Shown here in pieces: positions 21,757 through 33,385 of a DNA stretch of 64,000 bases. The notes below the pieces were generated by a model. It saw only the letters and a list, made by a program, of their open reading frames with translations. It was not told the origin of the DNA and made no database searches. The stretch covers positions 244,986,654 through 245,050,653 of the forward strand of contig OZ020611.1 of the NCBI GenBank assembly GCA_963971575.1, given 5' to 3'. Source of the DNA: Liopterus haemorrhoidalis. Taxonomy: Eukaryota; Arthropoda; Insecta; Coleoptera; Dytiscidae. Each line of letters begins with the position of its first letter. The stretch's first letter is position 1. The translations under genes were made by a program, and so were the position numbers.

Positions 21757-22710
21757 TCGGTAAAAATTGTAGCCAAACGGCTAAACCTAGAGTTCAACTC
21801 TCTAGGTTGCATGCTTAATTGGCATGCTTATACAACTCTCTGAGCCGCACACAGGAAAAATACTAAAACGTCTAAAAAACATATCTCCCTAAAAATGTAA
21901 ACAAATATGTGCTCATCGAAAAAAAGGGCTTACGAAAGTCCTTGGTACGTGGATTAACGATCAAAATTTTATTTTTGCAAAATAAATTATTTTGACGCGA
22001 TTTTTGCCAAAATTGTGCAAAAAAAAATGTTGTCCCACCCAGATGGTTTAAACTAAAAATCTGAAAAAATTCTAAGTAATGTACATTGGTGTGAACCGGA
22101 ATAGTACAACAGGAATTTTTTATCAGATTACGTTTTTGGAAAAAAAGCATTTTTTGTGTTTTTAACTAAAATATGTAAAATATTTAATTCGCTATTTTAC
22201 ACAATAAACGAGTGAACATCCATAGTCCAGTGGTAACGTTATCGCTTCGTAAGTTGCAAACTACTGTTCGAATCCCGTCAATTTTTATTTTTTCTATTTT
22301 TTTTTTCATTTTTATTTTGTTTAAATTATTTTGTCAAAATTCTAGTTATATTTTGGCAAATGTTGCATTTAATTTTTAAAAGCGTAAATTTAATAACCAG
22401 TGGAAAGTGTTAAAATTATAATTTAATTCTATGTTTGAATGTATACGAAATCAGAGGGGCGGAGTTTATGACTTAAACAATCAATGGAGGCCGTAGGCGC
22501 AATTATCAAATTAATGAACCTTGCTATATAAAAAAAAATACTGCAAATATTTAGAAACCCAAATAATGGTATTAGGCATTCGAATTAAAATTAATAAAAA
22601 AATATTTTAACATAAAATTTGTTTTGGCATCCCAAATAATCATCATTCACTTACTAAATACCTGCGAAACCTTGAAATGTGTGAAAATTCACACTGCACA
22701 TAAATTTTTT
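21672..22710 (+). repeat. R1 repeat copy 3
   Basis: Full-length. It begins AGGGTTTTGTACGTATGACC, has a long (GTCT)n tract at about 21720-21753, then the TGTAGCCAAACGGCTAAACC block with a small local inverted duplication (AGAGTTCAACTCTCTAGG), the tRNA-like module at 22216-22279, and ends with GTGTGAAAATTCACAC and a T-run. Confidence 0.82.
22216..22279 (+). other. tRNA-like module inside R1 copy 3
   Basis: A-box-like TAGTCCAGTGG at 22223-22233 and B-box-like GTTCGAATCCC at 22266-22276, 32 nt apart. Acceptor-stem pairing is not evident. It differs clearly from the modules at 25765, 38041 and 42568. Confidence 0.55.
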
Positions 22711-23115
22711 ATCATCAATGAAAATCATAAATAGAATAGGACCCAATACACTACCTTGGGATCAATTCTGTAAACAATTACTGTGTAGTAATGTTACTAC
22801 CAGATAAAATATTATAAAAAGTACAATGACTTTCATTTATGATAGTAACTGACCTTGCTCATAGTGACGATTTTAGTTACTATTTTCATAGTAACTGAGT
22901 TACAGAATTGGTCTGATTGTCTACCCGTTAAGCCACAATTTTTACTGTACAGACAGACAGATAAGGGACGGTATAAGGAATATAACTACAAAATCCTGTA
23001 AACAACATTAATTATGAACATGAAAATGCTTGGATAGTACCATATTAAGTGCTCTACATGCTGGTCTCTTTTGGTGAGTCGTCACTGGCCCATTATTTTC
23101 CGGCCCTATTAGGAA
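22711..23115. other. no gene seen; LINE scrap
   Basis: A 40-bp scrap of the reverse-transcriptase array unit lies at about 22725-22762. The rest is non-coding. Confidence 0.4.
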
Positions 23116-24402
23116 TAGTACAGGAAATGAAGCATTTTGGCTTGCAATTTTTTCGTCCAGCATGGAATTACGTGACATTTTCACAGAAGGTAGGGAATAG
23201 CCCAAGGATCATTTTCTACATCATGCCGGTGTACGCTAAAACCTTGGGGGTAGTTGCCACCCCATCTCGGGGGTGGACATTTTTTACTACATTTTAACTA
23301 TAGGAATCGATGGGAAAAGTGATTCTAAGAAAAAAATGTTCTTTACGTTTTCTTCGTAAAACTAATATTTTTTGAGTTATTCGCGGTTGAAAGTAACAGT
23401 TTTTCGACGAAAAAATCGATGTTTTTAAAAAGTTTTTTGCGAAAAACTGTAGAAAGCAAAATTGTAGCTTTTAAAAAAACAAACAAAATCCTTTTTTTAT
23501 TATTTTTCTACGACCAATACGAACCGAGATACGGCATGTTAATGGTTAACTTTTTTCGCCAAATGCATAATTTGAAAGATTTTTCGAGGAAAACCCATTG
23601 AATCTTTTTTAAATTATTTGATTAGACCTTTCAAAAAAAGTCTCTAGCATAAAAATTAAGCGACTTATGATCAAAATAAGGTCGGTACCTACTTTTTTCT
23701 ACGAAAAAACCAGTGAAAACAACCCCCTATTTACCCTCCTAATTAAAATGGATCCTCACCCTTCTGTGGTTCTCTTCATGTATGTATTTTCAGTACACCC
23801 AAGAAGTTTGACCAATTTAAAATGCCTAATTTTAGAAAAATTGGAGTTTAAAGAAAAAACGATTTTTAGCGATTTCGTATTTTTCACCCTTTTCTTCAAA
23901 ATATCTCCGAAATTACTGGAGATACGAAAAAAATGATAGAGCACTAAATTCTAGCTTTTTTAATGACTTAAATTTCCCTGTGCATATATTTTCTGTACAG
24001 TGAATATTTGGCGAGATATAGCCGTTTAAAACCTCTATTTACAAGCGAACACCAACTTATTCGAGCCCTTCAAACTCACCCCATTTAAAAACTAAGGGAT
24101 CTTAATTTAATTTACATAGTCTTATAGCTCTTGAAAAGCCCTACAAAATCGTTTTTGAAAAAACTTTCTATCACTAAAAATGAAGGAGCTATGTTTAAAA
24201 AACCAATAAATTTTTTTTCGAAACATTCGAATAGCACGGTTCGGAGCGTAATAATCTACATAACCAGTATTTTCGGCAGCAATATGATATAAAATTTGAA
24301 GTAGAGGGTGAGATGAGCCTAATCCCAAATTTTTATCCAAATCGATGCTGGACGAAAAAATTGCGAGGTTTTGTCATTTTTTGAGCTTCATTTCCTGTAC
24401 TA
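23116..24402. mobile_element. 1.29-kb inverted-repeat element of unknown superfamily
   Basis: Ends share TAGTACAGGAAATGAAGC, and further in TGCAATTTTTTCGTCCAGCA, in opposite orientation (23116 onward; 24345-24402). The interior is full of runs such as TTTTTCGACGAAAAA and TTATTCGCGGTTGAAA but has no conserved protein; frames of 60-89 residues are compositional. Target duplication unclear. It may be a non-autonomous DNA transposon. Confidence 0.6.
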
Positions 24403-25220
24403 GAAATAAAAGTTTTCAATTCTCATCGATTCTTGAATTCGTCTAACATCCATTTTCATCAGATTTTGCCTGCATCCACCATTCTGTTGCGTAATCATTC
24501 TCTACGTAATCTGTTATCCTGGCTCGTGTTCGGTAAGGCGATGGAACTAGCGAATCGCGACAGATGTAAACTAAACATCGATAAAAAGGTATTTGCCGGG
24601 TTTTATTGAATTTTTATAGTAGCTGAATGTCAAAGGTCACTCTCTCCTACACTGGCAGAATGTTTTTTATGTTTATTTATTTTGTTTATTGTAGGTTTAA
24701 TTTGTTTATGTTTGTATGTCACACCAGTTTAAAGACAAGTTTTATGTCTTTCGTTTTAAATTGACTATTTATGATGGTCGTAATAATGGAGTTGTTTATT
24801 TTCATTACAAGGATTATATCTGTTCTTATCTTTTATCATGATCTCTTTTTATAAAGAATTATTGTTTTTACAATTCTACAACAACCAGAAATTTTGATGC
24901 AACTCTAATGCCGAGCACGGTATTTTCGTGACGCTTGGTAATAATAACCTAGTGCCGAGAACTAAACCGTTTTTCGGGTACCTAGTTCCGGTTTTCGGCT
25001 AAAACCAGTTATGTTATCTTCGAGTAATCCGGTTTCGGAGACCTGGTTTCGGATACTCTGTTTCGGATGTCCGGTTTCGAATAGGATTCGGAACACACGA
25101 AAAGATACCTACGAAAATTTTAAATTAGTGTAAATTTACAGTTGACAATTAACAATTGGTTTAGTAATAATTTGTTTTTTTTTTCACTAATTATATTTGA
25201 TTTTTTATTTGTTGTTTTTT
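24403..25220. other. no gene; degenerate CCGGTTTCGGA repeats
   Basis: From about 24895 to 25090 the motif CCGGTTTCGGA and variants (GGTTTCGGATACTCTG, CCGGTTTTCGGCTAAAACC) recurs every 15-25 bp. Similar CCGAAAACCG motifs occur in the hAT-like piece at 30543-31004, so this may be the decayed subterminal region of a related element. Confidence 0.4.
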
Positions 25221-26239
25221 AGGGTTTTGTAGGTATGACCAAAAAACCCTTATACCGTCATTTTGTCGTCTGTCTGTCTGTCTGTCTGTTCGGTAAAAAT
25301 TGTAGCCAAACGGCTAAACCTAGAGAGTTGAAATTTGGCATGCTTATACCACTCTTTGACCCGCACATAGAAAAAATACTAAAACATCTAAAAACATATC
25401 CCCCTAAAAATAAAAACAAATAGGTGCTCATCGAATAAAAAAAATATATATATATTTTTAAAATTCTGAGTACGGTATCAAATGAAAGCCCTTAGTACGT
25501 GGATTACCGATCAAAATTTTATTTTTGCAAAATAAATTATTTTGTCGCGTATTTTGCCAAAATTGTGCAAAAAAATTGTCCCACACCCTTTAGCCCAGAT
25601 GGTTTAAACTAAAAAATCTGAAAAAAAAAGTATGTACTTTGGTGTGAACCGGAATAGTACAACAGAAATTTTTGATTAGATTATGTTTTCGGAAAATAAC
25701 GCATTTTTTGTGTTTTTAACTTAAATATTTAAGTCGCTATGTAACACAGTAGATAAGTAAGCGCTCATAGCGTAGTGCGTTATGTCGTAGCTTTGTAATT
25801 TGCAAACTAGAGTTCGATTCCTGTCAATTTTATTTTCTGTTTTTTTTTTGCATTTTTATTTTGTTTGAATTATTTTATCAAAATTCTAGTTATATTTTGG
25901 TAAATGTTGCATTTAATTTTTAAATGCGCAAATTTAATAACCAGTGGGAAGAGTTGAAATTATAATTTAATTCTATGTTAGAATGTATACGAAATCAGAG
26001 GGCTGGGCTTATGATTTTAGTAACCAATGGAAGCCAAAATCTTAATGAACCTTGTTATATAAAAAAATACTGCACATATTTAGAAACTTAAATAATGGCA
26101 TTAGGCATTCGAATTAAAATTTATAAAAAAATATTTTGACATAAAATTTGTTATGGCATCCCAAATAATAATCATTCAATTACTAAATACCTGCGAAACC
26201 CTGAAATGTGTGAAAATTCACACTTCACATCAATTTTTT
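25221..26239 (+). repeat. R1 repeat copy 4
   Basis: Full-length, from AGGGTTTTGTAGGTATGACC to the hairpin GTGTGAAAATTCACAC plus CTTCACATCAATTTTTTT. The tRNA-like module is at 25765-25823. Close in sequence to copies 3, 7 and 9. Confidence 0.83.
25765..25823 (+). other. tRNA-like module inside R1 copy 4
   Basis: B-box-like GAGTTCGATTCCTG at 25809-25822 preceded by a weak A-box-like CATAGCGTAGTGCG. Same site in R1 as the other modules, with a different sequence. Confidence 0.45.
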
Positions 26240-27310
26240 TCTACAAATTTCATTCTTGACGACCCAATTTTATATTTATATAAAAAATTCTTGAGTTTGT
26301 GGCAAAAAATATCCCAGTCATCCAAAATTCCGGTCCCCTGTTCATCGCCTTTACTTACTAAACACCTACGAAATCCTGCAATGTTTGAAAATTCACAACA
26401 GTTTTCATCAATAATACTACAAGAATATTATAAACAATCTTTTTCTAAATATTCTAAAACAAGTTTAAACATAATAAAAAATTATGTAAAAATTTCTTCA
26501 CTTTCCTTAGTTTCTAAACTAAAAATTTCCTCTCAAAAGTAAATAAACAAAAACCCGAATTAATCGTAACACGGAAGATCCTAAAGGACATTCGGTATGA
26601 CATGCGCACTAGGTTCCAAATATTGATTTCCCATAGCAAGGATAAACTCAGAGCTGGAGTGGACGAATTTCGTCCTTATCGCCTTCTTCCGTACACCGTA
26701 CCGTCAACCGTCAGCCCGGTAACTCTAGTCTTCTTACAACACGTATAAACTACGAACACTCTTCTTCTCTTGCTCTGTTGAGGTAGGCTTATTATATAAT
26801 CATATAAATTTGTATTAAATAACAATAGAATAGAACATTACTTTATTAAGGTATTTGTTATATAGGTTTGTTAGAATTGGGTTACTAGATTAGTATATGC
26901 TTGTTGTTTTAATTTTATTCTTACGTTTATGTACTAAAGAATTATTTTTATTTTGTTATTTGTTTGTTTAATATTATATATTAAATATTATTAGTTTATA
27001 AGTAGTTAAAAGTTGTTGTAGAGCGTAGTAAATAAGCTATAGGCTTGCTGCAGTAAAATGAAACCTGCGTCATAGTGAATAAGGATATAATCAAATCGTT
27101 TCAGATTTTGGTTTAGGCTTATAGTTGTATTATTCGCGTTCTTTGTATTTCGTACGTGTTTTGTTATATAATCTTTGCTGTTACGTTAATAGTAAGATAT
27201 TTTAATTTTAAATAACGCTTACTATTGGCCCCTCAATATTTTTCTTGTTATAAAACTGTGTTGAACAGAAAAAAAATCGTGTCTTTATTTGTTAAGAACG
27301 TTAACAATAT
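26240..27310. other. no gene seen; decayed R1 end
   Basis: A second, mutated R1 end (ACGAAATCCTGCAATGTTTG) lies at about 26368. The rest is non-coding and AT-rich. The 129-residue frame at 26153-26542 runs through R1 and looks compositional. Confidence 0.4.
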
Positions 27311-27678
27311 TTTTTAGGGTTTTGTGGTCTACCAAAATACTTGGAATTTATATAGACGAATGCCTGAACTGGGATATACATATAAATAATCTTTGCAAGA
27401 CGATATCCCAGGAATGCTGGAAAGTAAAAAACCCTGCAAAATGTTGCAGTAAAGATGTAGTCAGAGCTTATTACTTTGGTCACATTTATTCCATTTTGTC
27501 ATATGGTTTATTATACTGGGGCACAAGTTCAGAGTTCAATAGATTATTTAAAATGCAGAAAAGAATCATTAGAAATATGGTTGGGTGCTGCCCTAGAACC
27601 TCTTGTGTTCCTATTTTTAAAGAGCTGAATATCTTACCCTTACCTTGTATGTATATATACCAGGCTATCCTTCATGTA

Positions 27679-28987
27679 CAAGGTGTCTCAAAAGAAATTT
27701 TATATTTAGTGGATCGATTAAAAAAAAAGTAAGCCGTATATAGAAAAAATGTTTATTAATTATTAAAATACACTTCTTGGGGATTTATTTCTTAAAAATA
27801 ATATCGTCTAAATGTAGACCCTCGCGTTCTCGGCACTCATTTAATCGAACAGTAAAATTACTTATGACGTCTCGGCAGGTGGACTCAGGGATGGCTGCCA
27901 TTTCGTGACGGATATTTTCTTTCAAATGCGCCAGTGAAGTCGGTTTATTGGCGTAAACTTTAGATTTAAGATAACCCCAGAGGAAAAAGTCCATAGGGGT
28001 TAAATCTGAACTGCGTGGAGGCCAATTTATGTCACCTCTCCGGGAGATCAATTTGCCTGAGAAAATTTCACGAACACGTGGCAGAGACATATTGGACGTG
28101 TGTGAAGTTGCTCCGTCCTGTTGGAACCATGTTCTTTGGTTATAGCCAGGAAAGTTTTGCAGTTCAGGTACCAAGAAGTTGTCTAACATCTCCACATAAC
28201 GCTCTGAATTCACTGTAACTGCACGCCCCCTTTCGTCTTCAAAAAAGTAAGGGCCGATAATTCCTCGCGCCGACATCGCAGCCCATACGGTCACTTTAGG
28301 CGAATGTAGGGGTTTCTGATGTTTGCGTTTCGGATTCGTTGCACTCCAGTAGCGGCAGTTCTGCTTATTTACGTGGCCAATAAGATGAAAATGAGCTTCA
28401 TCCGAAAACAAAATGTTGGTAAACGTTGAAATCGCTCAATCACCTGATTTACAAAATTAAGCCACAGACTGGCATCTTGGGGCTTTAATTCTTGCACCAA
28501 TTGAATTTTGTAGAGCTGCAGCTTTAGGTCTTTGTGCATAATGCGATGTAATGATGATCTATGCACATTTAAAGCACTTGCGCGCTTCCGAATTGAAAGG
28601 TTCGGGTCGTCACGAACAGACTGATTAACATTCTCCACGTTTTCTACCGTACTTGATGACCTAGGTCGCCCGGATTTTGATTTATCCAGCGTTGTACCAG
28701 TCTCTTCAAACTTTTTAACCCAATGTCGAATGAGAGGAATGCTTGGCGCATCATTTAAGTGGCGAAAACCTCGAATACTGCAGAATTTTCTACGCGCTAC
28801 AGTCGCCGAATCACCGTTTTTGTAAAACTCTCGCACGCATAACGCGCGGTCTGCTCCCGAGAAACGCTCCATAGCGACTAAATTCCCAAGAGCCAGGCTA
28901 CCGATTGACCTAACCCCCGCGCCCCTCGGATACGTTGCGTTCACGCAGTAAGCTAAATAAATATAAAATTTCTTTTGAGACACCTTG
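27679..28987 (-). mobile_element. DD41D mariner element, copy 1 (1309 bp)
   Basis: Ends CAAGGTGTCTCAAAAGAAAT in both orientations with TA duplications (27677-27678; 28988-28989). Same length as the copy at 50124-51432. It is inserted in the LINE fragment. The transposase is on the minus strand. Confidence 0.92.
27785..28872 (-). pseudogene. DD41D (rosa-like) transposase, one frameshift
   Basis: Starts at MERFSGADRALCVREFYKNG (ATG at 28872). An N-terminal DNA-binding region, including SGRPRSS and the second helix-turn-helix NLSIRKRASALNVHRSSLH, precedes FSDEAHF (first Asp), WFQQDGATSH (second Asp) and SDLTPMDFFLWGYLK (third Asp). Forty-one residues separate the last two, the DD41D spacing known from rosa-type mariners. 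It ends HLDDIIFKK. One base is missing in a T-run at about 28421 (three T where the sister copy has four), breaking the frame between QVIERF and FSDE. About 360 residues if unbroken. Confidence 0.9.
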
Positions 28988-29860
28988 TACAACAAAACTT
29001 ATCAGTTTTCGAGAAGCGGTCAGATATACATACATATAATACTAGACAAAACAGTAATTTAGAAATTCAAACAGTTAGATTTGCAAAAACGGCACAAAAT
29101 CCAAATATACTAATGACAAAAATTTATGATACCTTCTCACATCAAAGATAGTACAACCTTGCCGCTATTTAAGAAAAGGATAGTTAATTTTTTAATCAGT
29201 GAGTGTTTTTATAATCTAAATGAGTATCTTATGCAGCAACAATAAGTAAACACACTTATTTAAGAATTGAACTGACTTATTTAATTTTTTAATTATTTAT
29301 TTATTTAATTTGTAAATTGACGAACATAAATATTGTAATTTATTATCTATATATTTATACTTTTATATGACATATTTATTATTTTATTTTTAAAATTTTG
29401 ACTGTGTTAGTGATGTGAATTATTGACAATTTATAAAATGACTTCCAATATTACTTGTATGTAATCTACTGGATCAATAAATTATTATTATTATTATTAT
29501 TATTATTAGGTATGACCACCAAAAAACCATTATAACATCATTCTGTCTGTCTGTCTGTACGGTAGAAACTGTAGCCAAACGGCTTAACATAGAAAGTTGA
29601 AATTTGGTATGCTTATACAACTCTTTAACTCACATATAGGAAAAATACTGAGAGTTCAAAAAAAAAACACATCCCCAGATAAATATAAACAAATAGGTAT
29701 TAATAAAAAAAATTTTTTTTTTTAATTTTGAGTGGCATATCATATGAAACCTCTCAATGCGTGGATAAACAAGCAGATTTATATTTTTGAAAAATCTTTT
29801 TTTCTATGGAGTTTTTGCAAAAATATGTAAAATTTTATAAAATTAGATTACAAGAATATT

Positions 29861-30039
29861 GAGAAAAATTTGTTTACTTATTAAAATATTTTGAACGCTT
29901 TAGTAGCCATTAAATACCTTCTTGAAGTACTCTATACCGAGCGTTAGACGATTTCTTGATGTACACTTACGTTGTGCGGGTTGCATGGGTAACAAAGTAT
30001 GGGACGTACAGCTTTAACGTGGGTTTCAAACCACTTAAT
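29861..30039. other. no gene seen
   Basis: Short non-coding interval between the R1-related repeat and R2. Confidence 0.4.
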
Positions 30040-30045
30040 TACTTT

Positions 30046-30540
30046 TTACCGACCGCCAACATATATAATGGAGGTATTTTGACATTTCGAGATTTCGATG
30101 GATCTCCACGAATTGAGCTCCCTACAACGAAATAACCTAACGTTTTGACTATTTTTAGCATGATGTCTGTCGGTCTGCCTGTCTGTCTGTCCGTCCGTCT
30201 GTCTGTCCGTCTGTCCGTCTGTCCATCTGTCTGTCTGTCTGTGTACACGTGCAGAGCAAATTAGGCTAAAAGGCTTTTTATGAAACTGCATATTTAAGCT
30301 TCTGCCATCAAGGGCACGAGTTGATCAACTTTTGGTAAAAATCGGTTGACTAAAAATGGGAGTTTACTCGTGTCGATTTTAAGATTTTTGCGAATATTCA
30401 AAAGAAAAATATTTAGAAAAAAATTATTTAACAAAAGTTGCTGTAAAAGCAATAACTTTTATTTGAGACATTTTTTGAGAAAACGAAAAAAATTTGAAAA
30501 ATTTTTGAAATTTGAAATTCTCAATTTTTTAATACTTATA
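30046..30540 (+). repeat. R2 repeat copy 1 (5' half)
   Basis: R2 consensus features: TTTTTACCGACCGCCAACAT start, a TTTCGAGATTTCGATGGAT block, AGCATGATGTCTGTCGG leading into a (GTCT/GTCC)n tract, then GTACACGTGCAGAG, CGAGTTGATCAACTTTTGG and GGTTGACTAAAAATGG. The copy is cut at about 30540 by a hAT-like piece. Confidence 0.82.
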
Positions 30541-30542
30541 TG

Positions 30543-31004
30543 CAGGGCTTCGAACCAGAACTGAACTGATAACCGAAAACCAAAAAAAACACGTTATTTT
30601 TGTCGGAACGAAAACCGTAGCTGAACCGAAAAAATATATCGGTTTATTTCGGTTCAGATAATGTTTATGGGAGTGAATATAAAATACATTTTATTTAAGA
30701 TTATTTTTTAAACTGATGAGCAGAAAAAAATCGTAATTTTTTTAACTGTCAAGTAAAAAAAAAATGCGCTTCTATTATTTAGGGGAAGGGGTGGTGGGGG
30801 TGACCGCTCAGAACCCCCCCCCAGGCAGCGATCTTGGTATGATTGTTACAAAATAAGGAATAAAATGTTCGTCTAAATTATAGAAGAAAATAAATTTCTA
30901 ATACAAATAAAACATTTAAAAATTTATCGCTCGGAACTGAACCGAAAACCGAAAAAAAAAACCGTTATTTTTGCCGGAACGAAAACCGGAACCGAACTGA
31001 TGTA
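30543..31004. mobile_element. hAT-like fragment with CCGAAAACC motifs
   Basis: Begins CAGGGCTTCGAACC, a hAT-like terminus, inside R2. Both ends are dense in AACCGAAAACC and CGGAACGAAAACCG motifs (about 30555-30660 and 30930-31000). The middle includes runs of G and C. No matching right terminus is seen, since the next R2 copy begins at once. Confidence 0.5.
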
Positions 31005-31007
31005 TTT

Positions 31008-31690
31008 TTTACCGACCGCCAACATATATAAGGGAGGTATTGTGATCATACCGATTTTGACATTTCGAGATTTCGATGTATCTCCACGAATTAAGATCCC
31101 TACATAACGTTTTGACTATTTTTAGCATGATGTCTGTCGGTCTGTCTGTCTGTGTATCTGTTTGTATATCTATCTATCTGTCCGTCTGTCTGTCCGTCTG
31201 TCTGTCTGTCCGTCTGTCCGTCAGTGTACACGTGCAGAGGAAATTCGGCTGAAAGGATTTTTATGAAACTTCATATTTAAGCTTCTGCCATCAATGGCAC
31301 GAGTTGATCAACTTTTGGTAAAAATCGGTTGACTAAAAATGGGAGTTTACTCGTGTCGATTTTAAGATTTTTGTGAATATTTCACAACAGAAAAATATTT
31401 CGAAAAAAATTATTCAACAAAAGTTGCTATAAAAGCAAGAATTAATATCTTTTATTTGAGACGTTTTTTGATAAAACGAAAAATTTCGAATAATTTTTGT
31501 AAAATTTTTTCTATGTCTCAATTTTTTCAAACTTATATGTAACGTTTCCATGGTCATGATAAATAATATCTCTGTTAGAAAATATTAGGCCAAGTTATTT
31601 CTACTCTGCTGCTAAATAAATATATTATTTTATATAAGAACTTTATGATGGCGGTCGGTCCTGTGGTGGGCACAGCTGATTTTTTTTTCT
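31008..31690 (+). repeat. R2 repeat copy 2, full-length
   Basis: Runs from TTTTTACCGACCGCCAACAT through a long (GTCY)n tract (31130-31225) to the 3' part TAACGTTTCCATGGTCATG, ATGGCGGTCGGTCCTGTGG and the terminal CACAGCTGATTTTTT. The end contains a small hairpin (CTGTGG and CCACAG, here with one variant base). No coding. Confidence 0.82.
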
Positions 31691-31785
31691 GTATTTGCTT
31701 TGCGAAACGAAAAAAATAACGGTTCGAAATTCTGCTTATATGTAACGTTTCCATGTCCACGGTCATGATAAATAATATCTCTGTT

Positions 31786-31981
31786 CAGAGCCGCAGTAAG
31801 GAAAACTTGCGCTAGGGTAAAACTGCGTTTTGGCGCCCTTGGCAAATAATTCCAAGTGATGAGCAAAAAAAAAAGGTCCTCACTTTCGCAATGTGGCGCC
31901 CCTTAGTCAAGGTCATCGGCACCCTTTTCCTTAGTGCGCTAGGGGCCGTCGCCCGCTCCCCCCCTCCTTACTCTGGCTCTG
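31786..31981. mobile_element. hAT MITE-C copy 1 (196 bp)
   Basis: Inverted ends CAGAGCCGCAGTAAGG and complement CAGAGCCAGAGTAAGG. Octamers TCTCTGTT / TCACTGTT flank it with one mismatch, and the R2 paralogue at 51460 shows the empty site. The interior has GGCGCC motifs near each end. Same family as 42994-43227 and 59806-59951. Confidence 0.85.
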
Positions 31982-32065
31982 TCACTGTTAGAAAATATTA
32001 GGCCCAGTTATTTCTACTCTTCTACTCTGCTGCTAGAATGTATTTTATACAAGTACAGTACTTGA

Positions 32066-33329
32066 CTTATATGTAAGCTGCACAAACTTGGAATCCGTGG
32101 AAGCCTACTAAATTGGTTTATTTCATATTTAACTGAAAGATATCAATCTATTTCTCTGGGAGGTTTCTGCTCAGATTGGGTTGAAATAACTTCCGGTGTG
32201 CCACAAGGTTCTCATCTAGCAACCTTACTGTTTAATATCTTCATTAATGATATAACACAATGTTTTAAATTTGCTAAATTCCTACTTTATGCTGATGACT
32301 TAAAAATTTTTTTCCCTACTTTTAGTTTAGAAAGGTGTTTAGTATTGCAATCGGACTTAGATCGTTTTTATGAATACTGTATAGATAATAAACTATTTAT
32401 AAATATTAAAAAATGTTTCCATATAAAATTCTCGAGAAACAGAAACTTAATTAATTTTGAATTTAAACTTGGTAACTCAACAGTACAAACTGTTACCGAG
32501 GTGAGAGATCTAGGCATAACTTTGGATAGTAAACTTTTATTTGCCGTCCACATTAACAATATTGCGAAAAAATCGCTAAAAATGTTGGGCTTTGTTATTC
32601 GCACAAGTCGCAATTTCAAAAATCCACATACAGTACTGACTTTATTTAAAACGCTTGTGCGAAGTCAAATGGAATTTGCGAGCGTATGCTGGTCTCCACA
32701 GTACTTTACTTATATTAACAGATTAGAAAAGGTACAAAATAAATTTGTGAAATTTATGAACTATAAATTTCCCGATTTTAATCCAAATCTAACATCCATG
32801 GAAAAAAGACGGGTCTTAAACGACTTGTCAATTGTTTATAAAATTTTTAATAATATCATTGACTGTTCCCCATTGCTCCATTTCTTTTCCATCAGAATTC
32901 CTTCCTACCACATTAGAAATAATAATTTCCTCCTAGTTTCCTACGAAAGCACAAACTATGCTTCGAATTCACCCGTTTCTCGTTTATCCGAATTATATAA
33001 CTCATATCATTGCAACCCCAACTTTCCTGACCTATTCAGTACTAATATATCAACATTTAAAAAATTGGCTCTTCGTTGTTTGTAACGTCTACCAAGCTCT
33101 CTTTTTCTTTTTTCTTTATTTACTACTGTAAGGATTCACTTATAACTGCCCTTTGGGCAAGAATATTGTAAAAAGTTTTGTATTACTATACATACGTATT
33201 TACTATTTATGTTAGTTACATTTATTTAATAATTGTAATTTATGTAAATAGTGCCACCCTATTATTGGGAACTTGTGTCCTGTTGGTGTGGCCAAATAAA
33301 TATAAATAAATAAATAAATAAATAAATAA
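32066..33329 (+). mobile_element. 5'-truncated LINE with (TAAA)n tail
   Basis: Inserted in R2. A short AGTACTT repeat at both borders (left about 32054, right about 33330) may be the target duplication. The 3' end reads GGTGTGGCCAAATAAATA followed by repeated TAAA units. Confidence 0.8.
32069..33085 (+). pseudogene. non-LTR reverse transcriptase, C-terminal half
   Basis: The open frame actually begins upstream of the internal ATG: KLHKLGIRGSLLNWFISYL, then SGVPQGSHLATLLFNIFIND, LLYADDLKIFF (catalytic Asp pair), a DLGITLDSKLLF block, and RSQMEFASVCWSPQY with LEKVQNKFVKF. It ends at TAA 33085 after about 340 residues without a break. The endonuclease, fingers and first palm motif are missing by 5' truncation, so it is dead on arrival. 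The motif set is that of jockey-superfamily/RTE-like LINEs. The lack of internal stops suggests a fairly recent insertion. Confidence 0.88.
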
Positions 33330-33385
33330 AGTACTTTATGATGGCGGTTGGTCCTGTGGTGGCCACAGCTGATTTTTTAGCGATT

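Larger units (their letters stand above)
27331..29240 (+). pseudogene. LINE ORF2 C-terminal fragment
   Basis: The first piece reads TKILGIYIDECLNWDIHI, AYYFGHIYSILSYGLLYWGT, FKMQKRIIRNMVG and FKELNILPLPCMYIYQ. This is the thumb/C-terminal part of jockey-type reverse transcriptases (LG(I/V)xID...LSYGLxxWG...LQKxAIR). After the mariner the frame resumes as SVFEKRSDIHTYNTRQN and ends in several stops. The palm domain with the catalytic aspartates is missing because of 5' truncation. Confidence 0.8.
27327..29507 (+). mobile_element. 5'-truncated LINE (jockey-like), interrupted
   Basis: The left part 27327-27678 and right part 28988-29507 are the 3' end of a non-LTR retrotransposon, split by a mariner. 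The 3' end has GGATCAATAAA followed by a (TTA)n tail of about eight units at 29477-29507, the usual tail-like microsatellite of LINEs. No clear target duplication. Confidence 0.8.
27311..29860 (+). repeat. R1-related repeat split by a LINE
   Basis: The first bases AGGGTTTTGT are at 27316-27325 and the continuation AGGTATGACCACCAAAAAAC follows at 29508, so a LINE of about 2.2 kb (with a mariner inside it) went into the R1 5' end. The remaining body (29508-29860) is a diverged subfamily with a short GTCT tract. Confidence 0.7.
31735..33385 (+). repeat. R2 repeat copy 3 (3' half), split twice
   Basis: TATGTAACGTTTCCATG at 31738 to CACAGCTGATTTTTT at 33380. It is interrupted by a hAT MITE (31786-31981) and a LINE (about 32066-33329). 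The three R2 pieces read continuously once these are excluded. Confidence 0.8.

Noticed and set aside
21603..21812. Open frames encoding Q-T-D-R or S-V-C-L repeats (also near 30040, 54900, 56889, 58845)
   Set aside because: They are translations of the (GTCT)n tracts of R1 and R2 in both strands, without conserved protein sequence or codon constraint.
22216..22279. Functional tRNA gene
   Set aside because: A- and B-box-like motifs are present, but the acceptor stem does not pair and the module sits in a repeated element. Reported as tRNA-like instead.
26153..26542. 129-residue frame as a gene
   Set aside because: It spans the end of R1 copy 4 and adjoining AT-rich DNA, and its peptide is the translation of the repeat plus low-complexity residues.
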